From Bacteroidia bacterium (GTDB lineage: Bacteria; Bacteroidota; Bacteroidia; AKYH767-A; OLB10), in the NCBI GenBank assembly GCA_017995075.1, contig JAGOJO010000015.1:1-38881 (forward strand): a stretch of 38,881 nt of DNA. Reading direction: 5' to 3'. This document shows, piece after piece, positions 25,559 to 34,217 of this stretch. A model generated the notes under the pieces. It had not been told where the DNA came from. It ran no database searches and saw nothing but the letters and a program-made list of their open reading frames with translations. The first letter of the stretch is position 1; each line of letters opens with the position of its first letter. The translations under genes and the position numbers were made by a program.

Positions 25559-26971
25559 ATGCTAAGTGAATTTCTCTTATTGATGAAACAGGAATTGCTG
25601 CTCTGCTGCATTCTATTCATCACCCTTATACTCAAAATTGCCGAAAACAAGGACAGCAAAGGTCAATGGGCCAGTATTGTCAATGTAATGCTTGCGCTTA
25701 ACCTGATTGCCGGATTCATCGGAAACACAACCGGTGAACTTTTTAATGGTTTATACCAGGTAAACGATCTCATGATTTTAGAAAAGAACATGCTCAACCT
25801 CGGCTTACTCATCGTATCACTGATGGCGCATCCCTGCATTAAAACACACCGACATTTACCGGAGTTCTATATGCTCATGATCAGTACTATCATCGGTATG
25901 TTCTTTATGATTTCATCCGGACATCTCTTATTATTCTATCTGGGACTCGAGCTTTCAACTATTCCAATGGCAGCACTAGCCAATTTCAACCTCAACAAAA
26001 GCAGTTCATCAGAAGCGGGTATGAAAATGATCTTAAGTTCTGCCTTCAGTTCCGCTTTACTGCTCATGGGTATTTCGCTGATTTATGGAACAACAGGTAG
26101 TTTATCCTTTGACGGAATCAAACCGATGCTCGATGGAAACATGATGCAGATATTTGCATTCATACTTCTTTTTACAGGATTCGCCTTCAAGCTGTCGGTT
26201 GTACCATTTCACTTCTGGACAGCCGATGTTTACGAAGGAGCACCCGTACCGGTAGCAGCGTATCTGAGTGTTGTCAGCAAAGCCGCAGTAGCATTTGTAT
26301 TTGTGAGTGTATTGTACAGTGTATTTGGCGGCATGTATGAACTCTGGTACACCCTGATCTTCCTTACAGCGGTATTAACAATAGGCATCGGAAATTTATT
26401 TGCATTGAGACAAGAAAACATTAAACGATTCCTCGCCTTTTCATCCATTGCACAGGTTGGATTTATTTTAATCGGAATTTCCGGAGGAAGCCAGGAAGGT
26501 TCTGCATCGGTTGTTTACTTCCTGCTCATTTATTTATTCAGCAATTTAGGAGCCTTCAGCGTTGTGAACATAGTTAGTGCATTAAGTGGTAAAGAGAAAA
26601 TTGACGACTATAAAGGACTCTATAAAACGAATCCGGGACTTAGCTGGATACTCACCATTTCCCTGTTCTCTCTTGCCGGCGTACCACCCACTGCAGGATT
26701 CTTTGGAAAACTATTTCTGTTAACCAGTGGTGCAGGTGCAGGCAATTATATTCTCATTGGTTATGCTGCTATCAATATGGTGATCAGCATGTACTACTAT
26801 TTACGCATCGTTAAAGCCATCTTCATGGACGAAAACGAACATCCTGTACCGTCTATCAGTGCAGGCTTTATCCCGGGTATAGCAATGATTATTTGTCTCG
26901 CCGGTATTCTGTTGACCGGGTTTTCCGGAAGCCTCTATACTTACATTCATCAACTCAGCAACGGCATCTAA
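25559..26971 (+). CDS. nuoN: NADH:quinone oxidoreductase subunit N
   Basis: This 470-residue antiporter-like subunit has FYLGLELSTIPMAALANF (membrane Glu), FKLSVVPFHFWTADVYEGAPVPVAAYLSVVSKAA and the later KRFLAFSSIAQVGF segment. It starts 9 bp after nuoM and is the last recognisable complex I gene in the run. The small unknown gene downstream begins 12 bp later. Confidence 0.96.
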   Translation: MLSEFLLLMKQELLLCCILFITLILKIAENKDSKGQWASIVNVMLALNLIAGFIGNTTGELFNGLYQVNDLMILEKNMLNLGLLIVSLMAHPCIKTHRHLPEFYMLMISTIIGMFFMISSGHLLLFYLGLELSTIPMAALANFNLNKSSSSEAGMKMILSSAFSSALLLMGISLIYGTTGSLSFDGIKPMLDGNMMQIFAFILLFTGFAFKLSVVPFHFWTADVYEGAPVPVAAYLSVVSKAAVAFVFVSVLYSVFGGMYELWYTLIFLTAVLTIGIGNLFALRQENIKRFLAFSSIAQVGFILIGISGGSQEGSASVVYFLLIYLFSNLGAFSVVNIVSALSGKEKIDDYKGLYKTNPGLSWILTISLFSLAGVPPTAGFFGKLFLLTSGAGAGNYILIGYAAINMVISMYYYLRIVKAIFMDENEHPVPSISAGFIPGIAMIICLAGILLTGFSGSLYTYIHQLSNGI

Positions 26972-26983
26972 GAAGGATACAAA

Positions 26984-27364
26984 ATGGCCATCAATAAAAA
27001 CCACGAATTCGAAGATTTGGACGGCACTAAATGCTGCATAGTTGAAAAAGCAGTAAGTCGTGAACGTGCTAACTTTTTAAAATCGCTACTTGAAGGAAAT
27101 GGCTACACAGTAGTTGTTAGCGGTATTGTACCCAAAGCAGCTCCTGCTCCAGCTCCTGTAGAAGGAGAAGAGCCGGCACCTCCTGCACCACCGGCTGCAC
27201 CTACCCAATTTACTGTTGGAGTAACCGATATGACCTATAATACGATCAACGCTATCTACGGTAGATTTTTACGAACACGAGATGGAAATGTAGTAACAAT
27301 GGCTTACTGGACAGGAAATGATCCGCAGGCGGAAGATGTACCGTATTTTGAATTCAAGAAATAA
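26984..27364 (+). CDS. Unknown small protein at the end of the nuo operon
   Basis: I do not recognise this 126-residue soluble protein. Residues 1-48 form an alpha/beta-looking segment with ANFLKSLLEGNGYTVVVSG, faintly like DUF2007-type putative signal-transducing domains (a weak analogy only). Residues about 50-75 are a Pro/Ala/Glu linker. Residues 76-126 form a second small domain ending YFEFKK. It has no signal peptide or membrane helix. It begins 12 bp after nuoN behind a clear AGAAGGA ribosome binding site, unusual for this phylum, so strong co-translation with the complex I genes is likely. Confidence 0.75.
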   Translation: MAINKNHEFEDLDGTKCCIVEKAVSRERANFLKSLLEGNGYTVVVSGIVPKAAPAPAPVEGEEPAPPAPPAAPTQFTVGVTDMTYNTINAIYGRFLRTRDGNVVTMAYWTGNDPQAEDVPYFEFKK

Positions 27365-27374
27365 AATTTTCTGA

Positions 27375-27395
27375 TTGACCCTACTAGCAGGTCAA
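27375..27395. terminator. Hairpin between convergent genes, weak terminator candidate
   Basis: TTGACC (27375-27380) pairs with GGTCAA (27390-27395) around a 9-nt loop. It lies between the end of the nuo operon and the end of the minus-strand gene at 27405. There is no proper U-tract on either side, so termination efficiency is doubtful. Confidence 0.3.
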
Positions 27396-27404
27396 CACAA
27401 CGGA

Positions 27405-27824
27405 CTAACGTATCATCACACCCTTCTTCCCAAGAAATGGAATCGGAGTAAAGTATTTTTCGGAGATCGACTCCGGCAGGAAAATGTATTTTTTATCGAA
27501 TATCTCACGATCAATATAAAAACTGAGCCAGTATTCATTATTCAATCCGAATACATTCTCCTGAATAGGCTCGATCAGCATAAAACTCAAAGGGGCCATG
27601 GTACCGAGATAATGGCGTAGGGTAGATGTCTTTACATCTTCACCCTTAAATACTCCATATCCTTTGCTGGCAACAATGACGTTTTCAATTGGATCCGGCT
27701 TTAGGTTTAAAATATATACCTCCCAGAGTGTTTCCTCTGAATGATCATCCTCCTTCACTTTGTCCTTTGGTACAATAGCAATGGCGATATCCTCAACTGT
27801 AACCCGATGAATGTCTCTCAGCAT
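27405..27824 (-). CDS. Unrecognised conserved-looking 139-residue protein
   Basis: This is a cytoplasmic-looking beta-rich protein with no signal peptide, membrane helix or known motif. It opens with MLRDIHRVTVEDIAIAIVPK, has an acidic Lys/Glu/Asp segment (about 20-32), and ends in PIPFLGKKGVMIR. A perfect -7 promoter box lies 44 bp upstream on the minus strand. The coding character (steady codon use, no stop interruptions, dedicated promoter) supports a real gene. Function is unknown, and its place opposite the nuo operon gives no firm hint. Confidence 0.8.
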   Translation of the reverse strand: MLRDIHRVTVEDIAIAIVPKDKVKEDDHSEETLWEVYILNLKPDPIENVIVASKGYGVFKGEDVKTSTLRHYLGTMAPLSFMLIEPIQENVFGLNNEYWLSFYIDREIFDKKYIFLPESISEKYFTPIPFLGKKGVMIR

Positions 27825-27867
27825 GTTTTTCTCTTAACTCTTAAACGTATTTTCAGAAGTGTTGTTG

Positions 27868-27875
27868 CAAATATA
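27868..27875 (-). promoter_or_regulatory. -7 promoter box for the 139-residue protein
   Basis: On the minus strand the sequence reads TATATTTG, a perfect TAnnTTTG match. Predicted transcription starts near 27863, leaving a leader of roughly 40 nt. A palindrome, GGAACGTTCC, lies just upstream at 27895-27904, around the -33 position, and could be part of the promoter or an operator. Confidence 0.5.
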
Positions 27876-27983
27876 GTTCCAAATCGAAGACATCGGAACG
27901 TTCCATTTCTTAAAACTGCCTTATGGTTCTTACAAAAATATTACATAGAGGCAATACCCTGATTCTTCCCGCTTTAATACAGG

Positions 27984-30431
27984 CTAGAAGCTAATATTTG
28001 TACTGAATTTTACTACAATGTTATCCTCCGCAGAAGTTCCCGCATATGGGCCGTAACGATAGAATACACCCAAACCAATTCCTGAAAATGCGGACTTCAT
28101 CAGTTGATCAATAACCAATCCGGATTCGAAAAATCCTTCCTTCGCTTGCCGACCTATAATTGTGTGCGAAGCAGGATTCTCGAGGTCACCCCAACACATA
28201 TTCTGAACAACACTCAACAATGGCCGGAATTTCCCGGATTTGAATAACAAGTCCTTGAAGGAATGACGAAGATGAACCTGAACGAAACGACTATGAATAA
28301 ACTCGTTGGTTCGCATCGTTTCGAATGTATATGGTGCTGCTAATCCAAGATAACGATCGTGATCATATGAATTAGTATTTGTTCCTTGTGCATTATAATT
28401 CATGTGAGCCGGTAGATTATTCGGGATCCAGCCACCGGTTACACGAACAGTAAAGTCTCCAGTCAATGCCATTCGAAAAGTTTTTTCCATCTCAGCATCT
28501 AACCGTTGGAAGGATGAACGTTCATTAGAAATATCAGTCTGGCCCATCGTATATCTAAGAAAGAACAATGGCCACCTACTTCCAAGACTCACCTCACGAT
28601 CTCCCATAAGAGCAAGTTTTTCTCCTGGAGCCCATCGCAGACCAACACCTGCTTCATAAAAACTGAAATCACGAACCAGAACGCTTATTTGTTCACTTTT
28701 AGGAACCATAAACCGATAATCGGATACGGTTGAAACAGTTTGATAGTTTGCAAAAAGCAACGATGATAGATTTCCAATGAGTCGCCCATTCAGACGCAAC
28801 TCCATTTTTTCAACTTCGTCCATTGCACTGATAAAGATCGGATAAAAATTATTGGACAATAATCCATTTTTCCGCAAGGAAATTATATTCCCACCGGTTT
28901 CTTTTACATCCTGCTCATAACTAAACTGAATCCATGCATTTCGTTTACGATACAAATGGAACAACAGATCACCACCGTATTTATGCCCCCGATCTTTGAA
29001 TCCATAAGCATAATATCCACCCAATGAAAAAACCCTGGATAAGAAATCATTCGTATGTAAACCGGCACCTAATCGCAAGCCCTCAAAATCGTTTGCACGA
29101 ATAAATCTGTCAATATCCCAACTAACCTTTCCCATTGGTATTTTACCTGTAGCAAGAATATTTATGATCTTCAATTTTTGCTCAAAATTCTCGGCCTTTC
29201 CAACACTATCAAGATAAGCATAGGTTGAAGCTTCCTTTACATCGAGTGAATGCTGACGATACGTATTCCAGAGTGAATCCGGAACATCAGCTGCTTTAGG
29301 ATCCATCCTTAAAGTTACAGGACCAAAACTGCCTCTCTTCAATTGAGCATTCAATTCCAAATCCCGAATATACGAACGACTTACACCTACAATATTGACT
29401 CCATTCACTGACATATTCGGAAAAGAGAGGAAAGAATTTAATTGTTCGGGAAACCATGTTGTATTATACCTTGCATATTGTTGTTGAATTTTTATCTGTA
29501 CACTACTACCGGTATCTGCAGGAGAAGCAATAATATTCTGAACGGCCCATCCATTTGAATTAATTGTTAGAGATCCCTTGAGGCCATTAAAATTCTTTCC
29601 CTTACGTGGATGGAAGGAAATAGTATATAAAGTATCTGCTCCGATTAAAGTACTATCTTCCAGATGAAAAAAGTATCTGGAAACTGCAGATCCGGATATT
29701 GGGCTCAGGTAAGAAATATCCAGAACCATTAAATTATCCTCATAAACAGAAAAAGATTGTAGCTGTGTCCCCAACAAGGCAAATGGAGCAGCTTTAAATC
29801 CTGAAACACGAGAAGCAAGAATTACCTCCTCATCTTTGCCCGGAGGAAGATGACGTCGTTGAGTAGCACTCTCCATCATGAACAAATGTTTCTCCTTAAA
29901 AAATGCTCTCATTTTTATAGATGTCGAATCCAGCGAATTGGCAGCCGACGACGCTTCCAATTCAGTTGAATCCGGATCGCCCATGATGATAAGTTTATTA
30001 TAGCTATTATAAATAAATGCGACAGACTTTTCAGGATTATTTTTATCCTTCCATCGAATCACTTTCCGCATAATTCTTTCAGCAGGATTTTCACCGGCAG
30101 TAATTATTGCAGACTTCAATTCACGAACAAGAGGTGTCAAACGGACTTCCCATAGAGAAGAACCATTCCACACTAATTTCTCCGCATTAAAACCAACATA
30201 TGAAAAATTTACGAGCGATTCTTTACCGGACAGATCGAGTGAAAAATAGCCATCTATATCCGTGAAAGTACCATTTTGTGTTCCGTCTTGCATTACAGTA
30301 ACAAACGCCAGTGGCTCAGAGGTGATGGAGTTAAAAATCCGACCTTTTACTTTATTCTGTGCAAACCCGGAAAAATGAAAAACAACGGAGATAAGAATCG
30401 ATAATAGGGTATATTTAGTAACCGCTTTCAT
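27984..30431 (-). CDS. DUF5686/carboxypeptidase-regulatory-like outer-membrane beta-barrel protein
   Basis: This 815-residue protein has a signal peptide (cut near GFA-Q). A carboxypeptidase-regulatory-like beta-sandwich follows (about 27-115: VKGRIFNSITSEPLAFVTV, then GTFTDIDGYFSLDL), as at the front of TonB-dependent SusC-like proteins. Next comes the DUF5686 region with its ENPAERIMRKVI...NNP motif. The C-terminal half has alternating aromatic/polar strands ending in Phe (KFSTNISF), typical of an outer-membrane barrel. No plug domain is evident. Substrate and role of DUF5686 proteins are not established. It may be cotranscribed with the 203-residue gene 74 bp upstream. Confidence 0.85.
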   Translation of the reverse strand: MKAVTKYTLLSILISVVFHFSGFAQNKVKGRIFNSITSEPLAFVTVMQDGTQNGTFTDIDGYFSLDLSGKESLVNFSYVGFNAEKLVWNGSSLWEVRLTPLVRELKSAIITAGENPAERIMRKVIRWKDKNNPEKSVAFIYNSYNKLIIMGDPDSTELEASSAANSLDSTSIKMRAFFKEKHLFMMESATQRRHLPPGKDEEVILASRVSGFKAAPFALLGTQLQSFSVYEDNLMVLDISYLSPISGSAVSRYFFHLEDSTLIGADTLYTISFHPRKGKNFNGLKGSLTINSNGWAVQNIIASPADTGSSVQIKIQQQYARYNTTWFPEQLNSFLSFPNMSVNGVNIVGVSRSYIRDLELNAQLKRGSFGPVTLRMDPKAADVPDSLWNTYRQHSLDVKEASTYAYLDSVGKAENFEQKLKIINILATGKIPMGKVSWDIDRFIRANDFEGLRLGAGLHTNDFLSRVFSLGGYYAYGFKDRGHKYGGDLLFHLYRKRNAWIQFSYEQDVKETGGNIISLRKNGLLSNNFYPIFISAMDEVEKMELRLNGRLIGNLSSLLFANYQTVSTVSDYRFMVPKSEQISVLVRDFSFYEAGVGLRWAPGEKLALMGDREVSLGSRWPLFFLRYTMGQTDISNERSSFQRLDAEMEKTFRMALTGDFTVRVTGGWIPNNLPAHMNYNAQGTNTNSYDHDRYLGLAAPYTFETMRTNEFIHSRFVQVHLRHSFKDLLFKSGKFRPLLSVVQNMCWGDLENPASHTIIGRQAKEGFFESGLVIDQLMKSAFSGIGLGVFYRYGPYAGTSAEDNIVVKFSTNISF

Positions 30432-30505
30432 ATTTCTACAATTAACGCTGTTTTCTTCTTTAACAAGAGAATATCCAATTCGTTTGGTTCATCAGAAATT
30501 ATTCT

Positions 30506-31117
30506 TCACTTCCATAGACCCCATAATGATTTCCAGCCTGATTTTTTTTGCTTTTCAATAAATTCAGCCTGCTCTTTTCGAACAAGATCAAAATGCGCGC
30601 GAAGGGGAAGATTTATTTTGGTGGATGCCATTACCCATTCATCTTCCGAATACTGTGAGAATTCATGAAAAAGTTGTAAAAACTGACGTACTTCCATTTC
30701 CACATCTTTAACATCGCCGAAAGTTTTGCTTTTAGCCAACTGGAGCTTATCATCTAAACCGGAAATGATATATTTTTCTTCAGTAGAAAGCGGAGAGTGT
30801 CGCGCCAGCCAATCGAGCACCTGGGTCACTTTCTCTAAACGAAGACTACCAACTTCCAAATGCCGGTATAAATTACCCATAACAATGCGCGCTGATACCA
30901 AAGGCTTTGTATACCCCACTTTTTGATCTAACAAGGTGATTAAATCGTTGACATTTCTACTCTCAGATAAAGAAAGTTCAGACAGCCATGCTGATTGTTC
31001 AGTTGAATTTTTCAATTCATTGTCGGCCCATAGAATCATATCCTCCCTGCATGGTAGTCCGTTTATCAACGAAATGCGAAAAACGTCAGCAATCAGAATC
31101 AATGATTTTTTCTCCAA
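30506..31117 (-). CDS. Unrecognised 203-residue helical protein
   Basis: This soluble, helix-rich protein has no recognised domain, signal peptide or membrane segment. A Trp/Lys-rich tail (KKSGWKSLWGLWK) could contact a membrane. The start is uncertain: TTG 31117 comes directly after an in-frame TGA, another in-frame TTG lies at 31102, and the first ATG is 31039. The gene sits between the PLP enzyme and the DUF5686 barrel gene, all on the minus strand. I saw no perfect -7 box upstream. Its length and clean frame argue for a real gene, but I cannot assign a function. Confidence 0.65.
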   Translation of the reverse strand: MEKKSLILIADVFRISLINGLPCREDMILWADNELKNSTEQSAWLSELSLSESRNVNDLITLLDQKVGYTKPLVSARIVMGNLYRHLEVGSLRLEKVTQVLDWLARHSPLSTEEKYIISGLDDKLQLAKSKTFGDVKDVEMEVRQFLQLFHEFSQYSEDEWVMASTKINLPLRAHFDLVRKEQAEFIEKQKKSGWKSLWGLWK

Positions 31118-31257
31118 TCAGTTTAATTGCGTTGTCGGGACGGCTATTCAGACAGGGGCAGCATTCCCGGGTGAAACCAGTTCCAATAATAGGAAATTAT
31201 TTTCATACCGGAAATAGCAAAAAGGATCAGAAAAAATTAAACGGAATGCAGAGGCTA

Positions 31258-32508
31258 TCAGACTTTATCCAGCGCCTGTTGTATGTCATAAATGATATCT
31301 TCAAAATGCTCCACACCTACCGATAACCTGATCATCCTTTCGGTGATATTCAACTCTTTCCTTAAACTCTCCTCTACGTCGGCGTGTGTCATTGTTGCAG
31401 GGTGCTCTGCCAGGCTTTCCGTACTTCCGAGACTTACTGCAAGTTTGATCATCTTCAACGAATCAAGAAACCTAAATGCCTCTGCTTCGGAATGCAACAC
31501 ATCGAAGGATATCATTCCACCGTTCGAAAGGCATTGCCTCTGACGTACTGCGAATTGTTCACCATCTGCCTCCGTGAGATTCCCGGGGAAATATACTCTT
31601 CCGATTTTAGGATGTGCATTAAGAAATTCAGCTACCTTGTTTGCATTAAAAGCCTGAATATCCATTCGTGCCTTTAAAGTTTCCAGGCTTCGCATCAACA
31701 ACCAGCCTGTATTCGGGCTTGCCATGTTACCCAGAAAAGTACGTAATCCCCTAACTCGATGCATCATCTCATGGGAACCTAATACAGCTCCTGCGATTAC
31801 ATCACTATGCCCTCCGATATACTTTGTAGCCGAATACAGAACTATATCTGCTCCGTGTTTCAAGGGGTGCTGCCATAAGGGTCCCATATAGGTATTGTCT
31901 ACCACGAGAGGAACTAATTTAGAATCCGAAGAAAAGTATTCAGCTATACTCTTTGATGCACGGATATCAATCAAATCATTTGTTGGATTAGCAGGTGTTT
32001 CAATATATACTAGAGCCAGATCATTGGCATGACCGGATGCATTCACCATTTCAATAATTTTCTCCTTTGTATCTCCTACTTTAAACGAAACAACATGAAT
32101 ACCGAACTTCGGAAGTATTTTCCGAATGAAATGGTCAGTACCTCCATACAGCGGATTACTAGTCAACAAAACATCTCCAGGCTTCAAATACTCGAGCAAA
32201 ACGGTAGTAATGGCAGCCATCCCACTCTCGAAAACGGCGCATTCTTCCGCTTGATCCCAAAGTGTCAGACGGTTCTCCAAAATCTCAAGATCAGGATTAT
32301 TCAGCCGACTATAAATCAAACCCAACTTTTCATGTTTTCGTTGTGCCCGCAGACCATAAGCTACTTCAAAGAAATCTTTTCCAGCTTGTGCATTTTTAAA
32401 TACAAAGGTAGATGTCTGAAAAATTGGACATTTAATTGCTCCTTCTGATAATCCAGGTTTATAACCATAAGACATCATCAGACTTTCCGGTTTCATTTTA
32501 TGTTCCAT
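31258..32508 (-). CDS. PLP-dependent Cys/Met-metabolism enzyme (cystathionine gamma-synthase/lyase family)
   Basis: This 416-residue fold-type I enzyme carries the PLP Lys229 in YSATKYIGGHSD, Asp204 (VVDNTYMGPLWQHPL) for the pyridine nitrogen, YSRLNNPDLEILE for phosphate binding and the C-terminal SLGSTESLAEHPATMTH. Family members are cystathionine gamma-synthase, cystathionine gamma-lyase, methionine gamma-lyase and O-acetylhomoserine sulfhydrylase. Canonical methionine gamma-lyases have Cys after the active-site Tyr-Gly; here it is NPLYGGT, so that assignment is not favoured. It has its own promoter and an inverted repeat in its leader. The reduced-sulfur operon lies directly upstream, a thematic link by inference. 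Confidence 0.88.
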   Translation of the reverse strand: MEHKMKPESLMMSYGYKPGLSEGAIKCPIFQTSTFVFKNAQAGKDFFEVAYGLRAQRKHEKLGLIYSRLNNPDLEILENRLTLWDQAEECAVFESGMAAITTVLLEYLKPGDVLLTSNPLYGGTDHFIRKILPKFGIHVVSFKVGDTKEKIIEMVNASGHANDLALVYIETPANPTNDLIDIRASKSIAEYFSSDSKLVPLVVDNTYMGPLWQHPLKHGADIVLYSATKYIGGHSDVIAGAVLGSHEMMHRVRGLRTFLGNMASPNTGWLLMRSLETLKARMDIQAFNANKVAEFLNAHPKIGRVYFPGNLTEADGEQFAVRQRQCLSNGGMISFDVLHSEAEAFRFLDSLKMIKLAVSLGSTESLAEHPATMTHADVEESLRKELNITERMIRLSVGVEHFEDIIYDIQQALDKV

Positions 32509-32530
32509 ATTTCATCTGTTAAAGTAGTCT

Positions 32531-32548
32531 AATTCCAGAGTTGGAATT
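32531..32548. promoter_or_regulatory. Inverted repeat in the leader of the PLP-enzyme gene
   Basis: AATTCCA-GAGT-TGGAATT is a perfect 7-bp inverted repeat with a 4-nt spacer. It begins within a few bases of the predicted transcription start and ends 22 bp before the ATG at 32508. It could be a repressor operator or a 5' mRNA hairpin. Confidence 0.45.
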
Positions 32549-32556
32549 ATCCTTTA

Positions 32557-32564
32557 CAAATCTA
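32557..32564 (-). promoter_or_regulatory. -7 promoter box for the PLP-enzyme gene
   Basis: The minus strand reads TAGATTTG, a perfect TAnnTTTG match, with a TTTC about 20 nt further upstream as a possible -33 element. Transcription would start near 32552, giving a leader of about 45 nt that includes the inverted repeat. Confidence 0.5.
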
Positions 32565-32647
32565 CAGGTCTTCCCTTGAAATATGACTGAGAAAGATCAT
32601 GTTAAATATGATTCTATCACAATCACGAAAAAACAAGACAAACCGGA

Positions 32648-32827
32648 TTACTTCTTCCGAAACATATCACCCAGCAATGCACCCATCATAGCACCATAAA
32701 GTGTACTATTTAATGGTCTTGAAGTTATCATGCATGTTCCGGAAGCACAACCTACTTTTAACCAGTAAAGATATCCTGCTATAGCTCCCAGCAACAAACC
32801 AACAAATAAAAATTTATACTTCATCAT
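32648..32827 (-). CDS. DUF6132 family small membrane protein
   Basis: This 59-residue protein has an N-terminal membrane helix (KFLFVGLLLGAIAGYLYWL). The conserved GCASGTCMITSRPLNSTLYGAMMGALLG segment has two Cys, the DUF6132 hallmark. I chose the ATG at 32827, 4 bp after the porin stop, over a TTG at 32848 that would overlap it; the next codon is also ATG. It is the last gene of the five-gene sulfur-related operon. Function is unknown; the paired Cys could bind metal or sulfur (inference). Confidence 0.8.
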   Translation of the reverse strand: MMKYKFLFVGLLLGAIAGYLYWLKVGCASGTCMITSRPLNSTLYGAMMGALLGDMFRKK

Positions 32828-32831
32828 TTTC

Positions 32832-34217
32832 TTAGAATGTGTAATCAATCACCAGATTCCAGTTAAACATATTGACTTTATTAAACACATATTTATACTC
32901 TCCATATGTTTTTCCAACGCGTTTTTTATACGCAACCAACCAGAAAGCCTGCAATCCTTTCAATTTACCAGCAAATGCATAACGCACTTCAGCATTTACC
33001 TGAGCAAAAGAAGGCATTCCATATTTGTTGTGTTTAAAATCCTTCACATCCGGCATATCGAAATAACCTGCAGCAAGAGAAGGTTTCCACTTTCCGTTTT
33101 TACTTTTGCCAGACCATTTAGCAACCATTGCCTTTACACCTGCTGCACCCTCAGTTCTCTCACGGGGCATGAATGTATAAAATGGTTCACGCCCCCACTC
33201 ACGCGGCATCAGGAAACGATCATCCTTACTGAACTGCGTGTAATTCAAAGTCCATTCGGATTTACCATCGGACAATCCCAGTCGTGTACTAAACACATAA
33301 CTTTGGCTTCCCTTTCTGATATAAGCACGAGCCGGGTCGGGATGTCCACCATTCGCTATTGCATCCTGACGAATAATCATTACTCCAGCCAACACTTTCT
33401 TCGAACCTTTCAACTTCAGCGAGATATCGGATTGCAGCATAGCAGTGTTAAACACATTTTCAGCAAACTGATTCCACACCTGAATTTTTACATTTTCGGA
33501 TGTACGCACTGTTAGACCTGCCAGTGCAGTGCCAATTGATTGTACATTCCCTGCGTAGTCCGATTTTTTTCCTTCCTCATTCACTCCGCCGGCATACACA
33601 CCATATGAATCCTCCATTCTATACCAATCAATCGTTGATCTGGGAGAAATCTTCCAAAGCCAGCCACCCTCCAATTTAATATTGGCCAATTGATTTACTT
33701 CTGCCCAAACACCTTCCTCGATAGTGCCTCTCATGCGACCGTCTTGTCTGTTTATAAACGGAGTATTGATCTCAAAGCGTCCAAGTTCAATTTTCGACTT
33801 ACCATAGTTATATCGAATGAATAAATCTTCGAGGCGATCCAGGTCCATTTTATTATCCGGACGGTTTATATCAAACAAACCAATTTCGTAACGATTCATT
33901 CCCTTCGAAAGCGGATCTGCCAACCCTAAATCTGATGACACCAGATTAAATATGAAGAATCCAGTAAAGCCCGCCTGAAACCCATGAAACTTAGGCGTTT
34001 CATAACTCAAGCCCGCACCAAAAGCCAGTGCATAGGCGTCCTTCAATCGGACATCGTTATCAGTAGCCATGAAAAAACTGCGAAGATGAGCCTTAAAAAC
34101 TCCCTTCGACACAGCGGAAGATTCACTACTATCTGTAACCTGCGAAAATGATGGCCGAATTATTAACCCATTCAACAATAAGAACAGTATTAGAATCCTG
34201 CCTTTAAATATGTCCAT
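32832..34217 (-). CDS. OprD-like outer-membrane porin
   Basis: This 461-residue protein has a signal peptide (cut near SFS-Q) followed by RSFFMATDN and many amphipathic strands with aromatic ends, finishing in NLVIDYTF with a C-terminal Phe. The pattern LKDAYALAFGAGLSYETPKFHGFQAG fits OprD-type porins, which admit small organic acids and amino acids. Its ATG overlaps the DsrE-like gene by 28 bp, within a coupled operon. It may admit the substrate of the periplasmic sulfur enzymes encoded upstream (inference). Confidence 0.75.
   Translation of the reverse strand: MDIFKGRILILFLLLNGLIIRPSFSQVTDSSESSAVSKGVFKAHLRSFFMATDNDVRLKDAYALAFGAGLSYETPKFHGFQAGFTGFFIFNLVSSDLGLADPLSKGMNRYEIGLFDINRPDNKMDLDRLEDLFIRYNYGKSKIELGRFEINTPFINRQDGRMRGTIEEGVWAEVNQLANIKLEGGWLWKISPRSTIDWYRMEDSYGVYAGGVNEEGKKSDYAGNVQSIGTALAGLTVRTSENVKIQVWNQFAENVFNTAMLQSDISLKLKGSKKVLAGVMIIRQDAIANGGHPDPARAYIRKGSQSYVFSTRLGLSDGKSEWTLNYTQFSKDDRFLMPREWGREPFYTFMPRERTEGAAGVKAMVAKWSGKSKNGKWKPSLAAGYFDMPDVKDFKHNKYGMPSFAQVNAEVRYAFAGKLKGLQAFWLVAYKKRVGKTYGEYKYVFNKVNMFNWNLVIDYTF

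Noticed and set aside
27375-27620. Plus-strand open frame opposite the 139-residue gene
   Set aside because: The minus-strand frame is longer, has a perfect promoter box and normal protein character; this one has neither.
30936-31326. Plus-strand open frames around the 203-residue gene
   Set aside because: They overlap two minus-strand genes in shifted frames and have no supporting signals.
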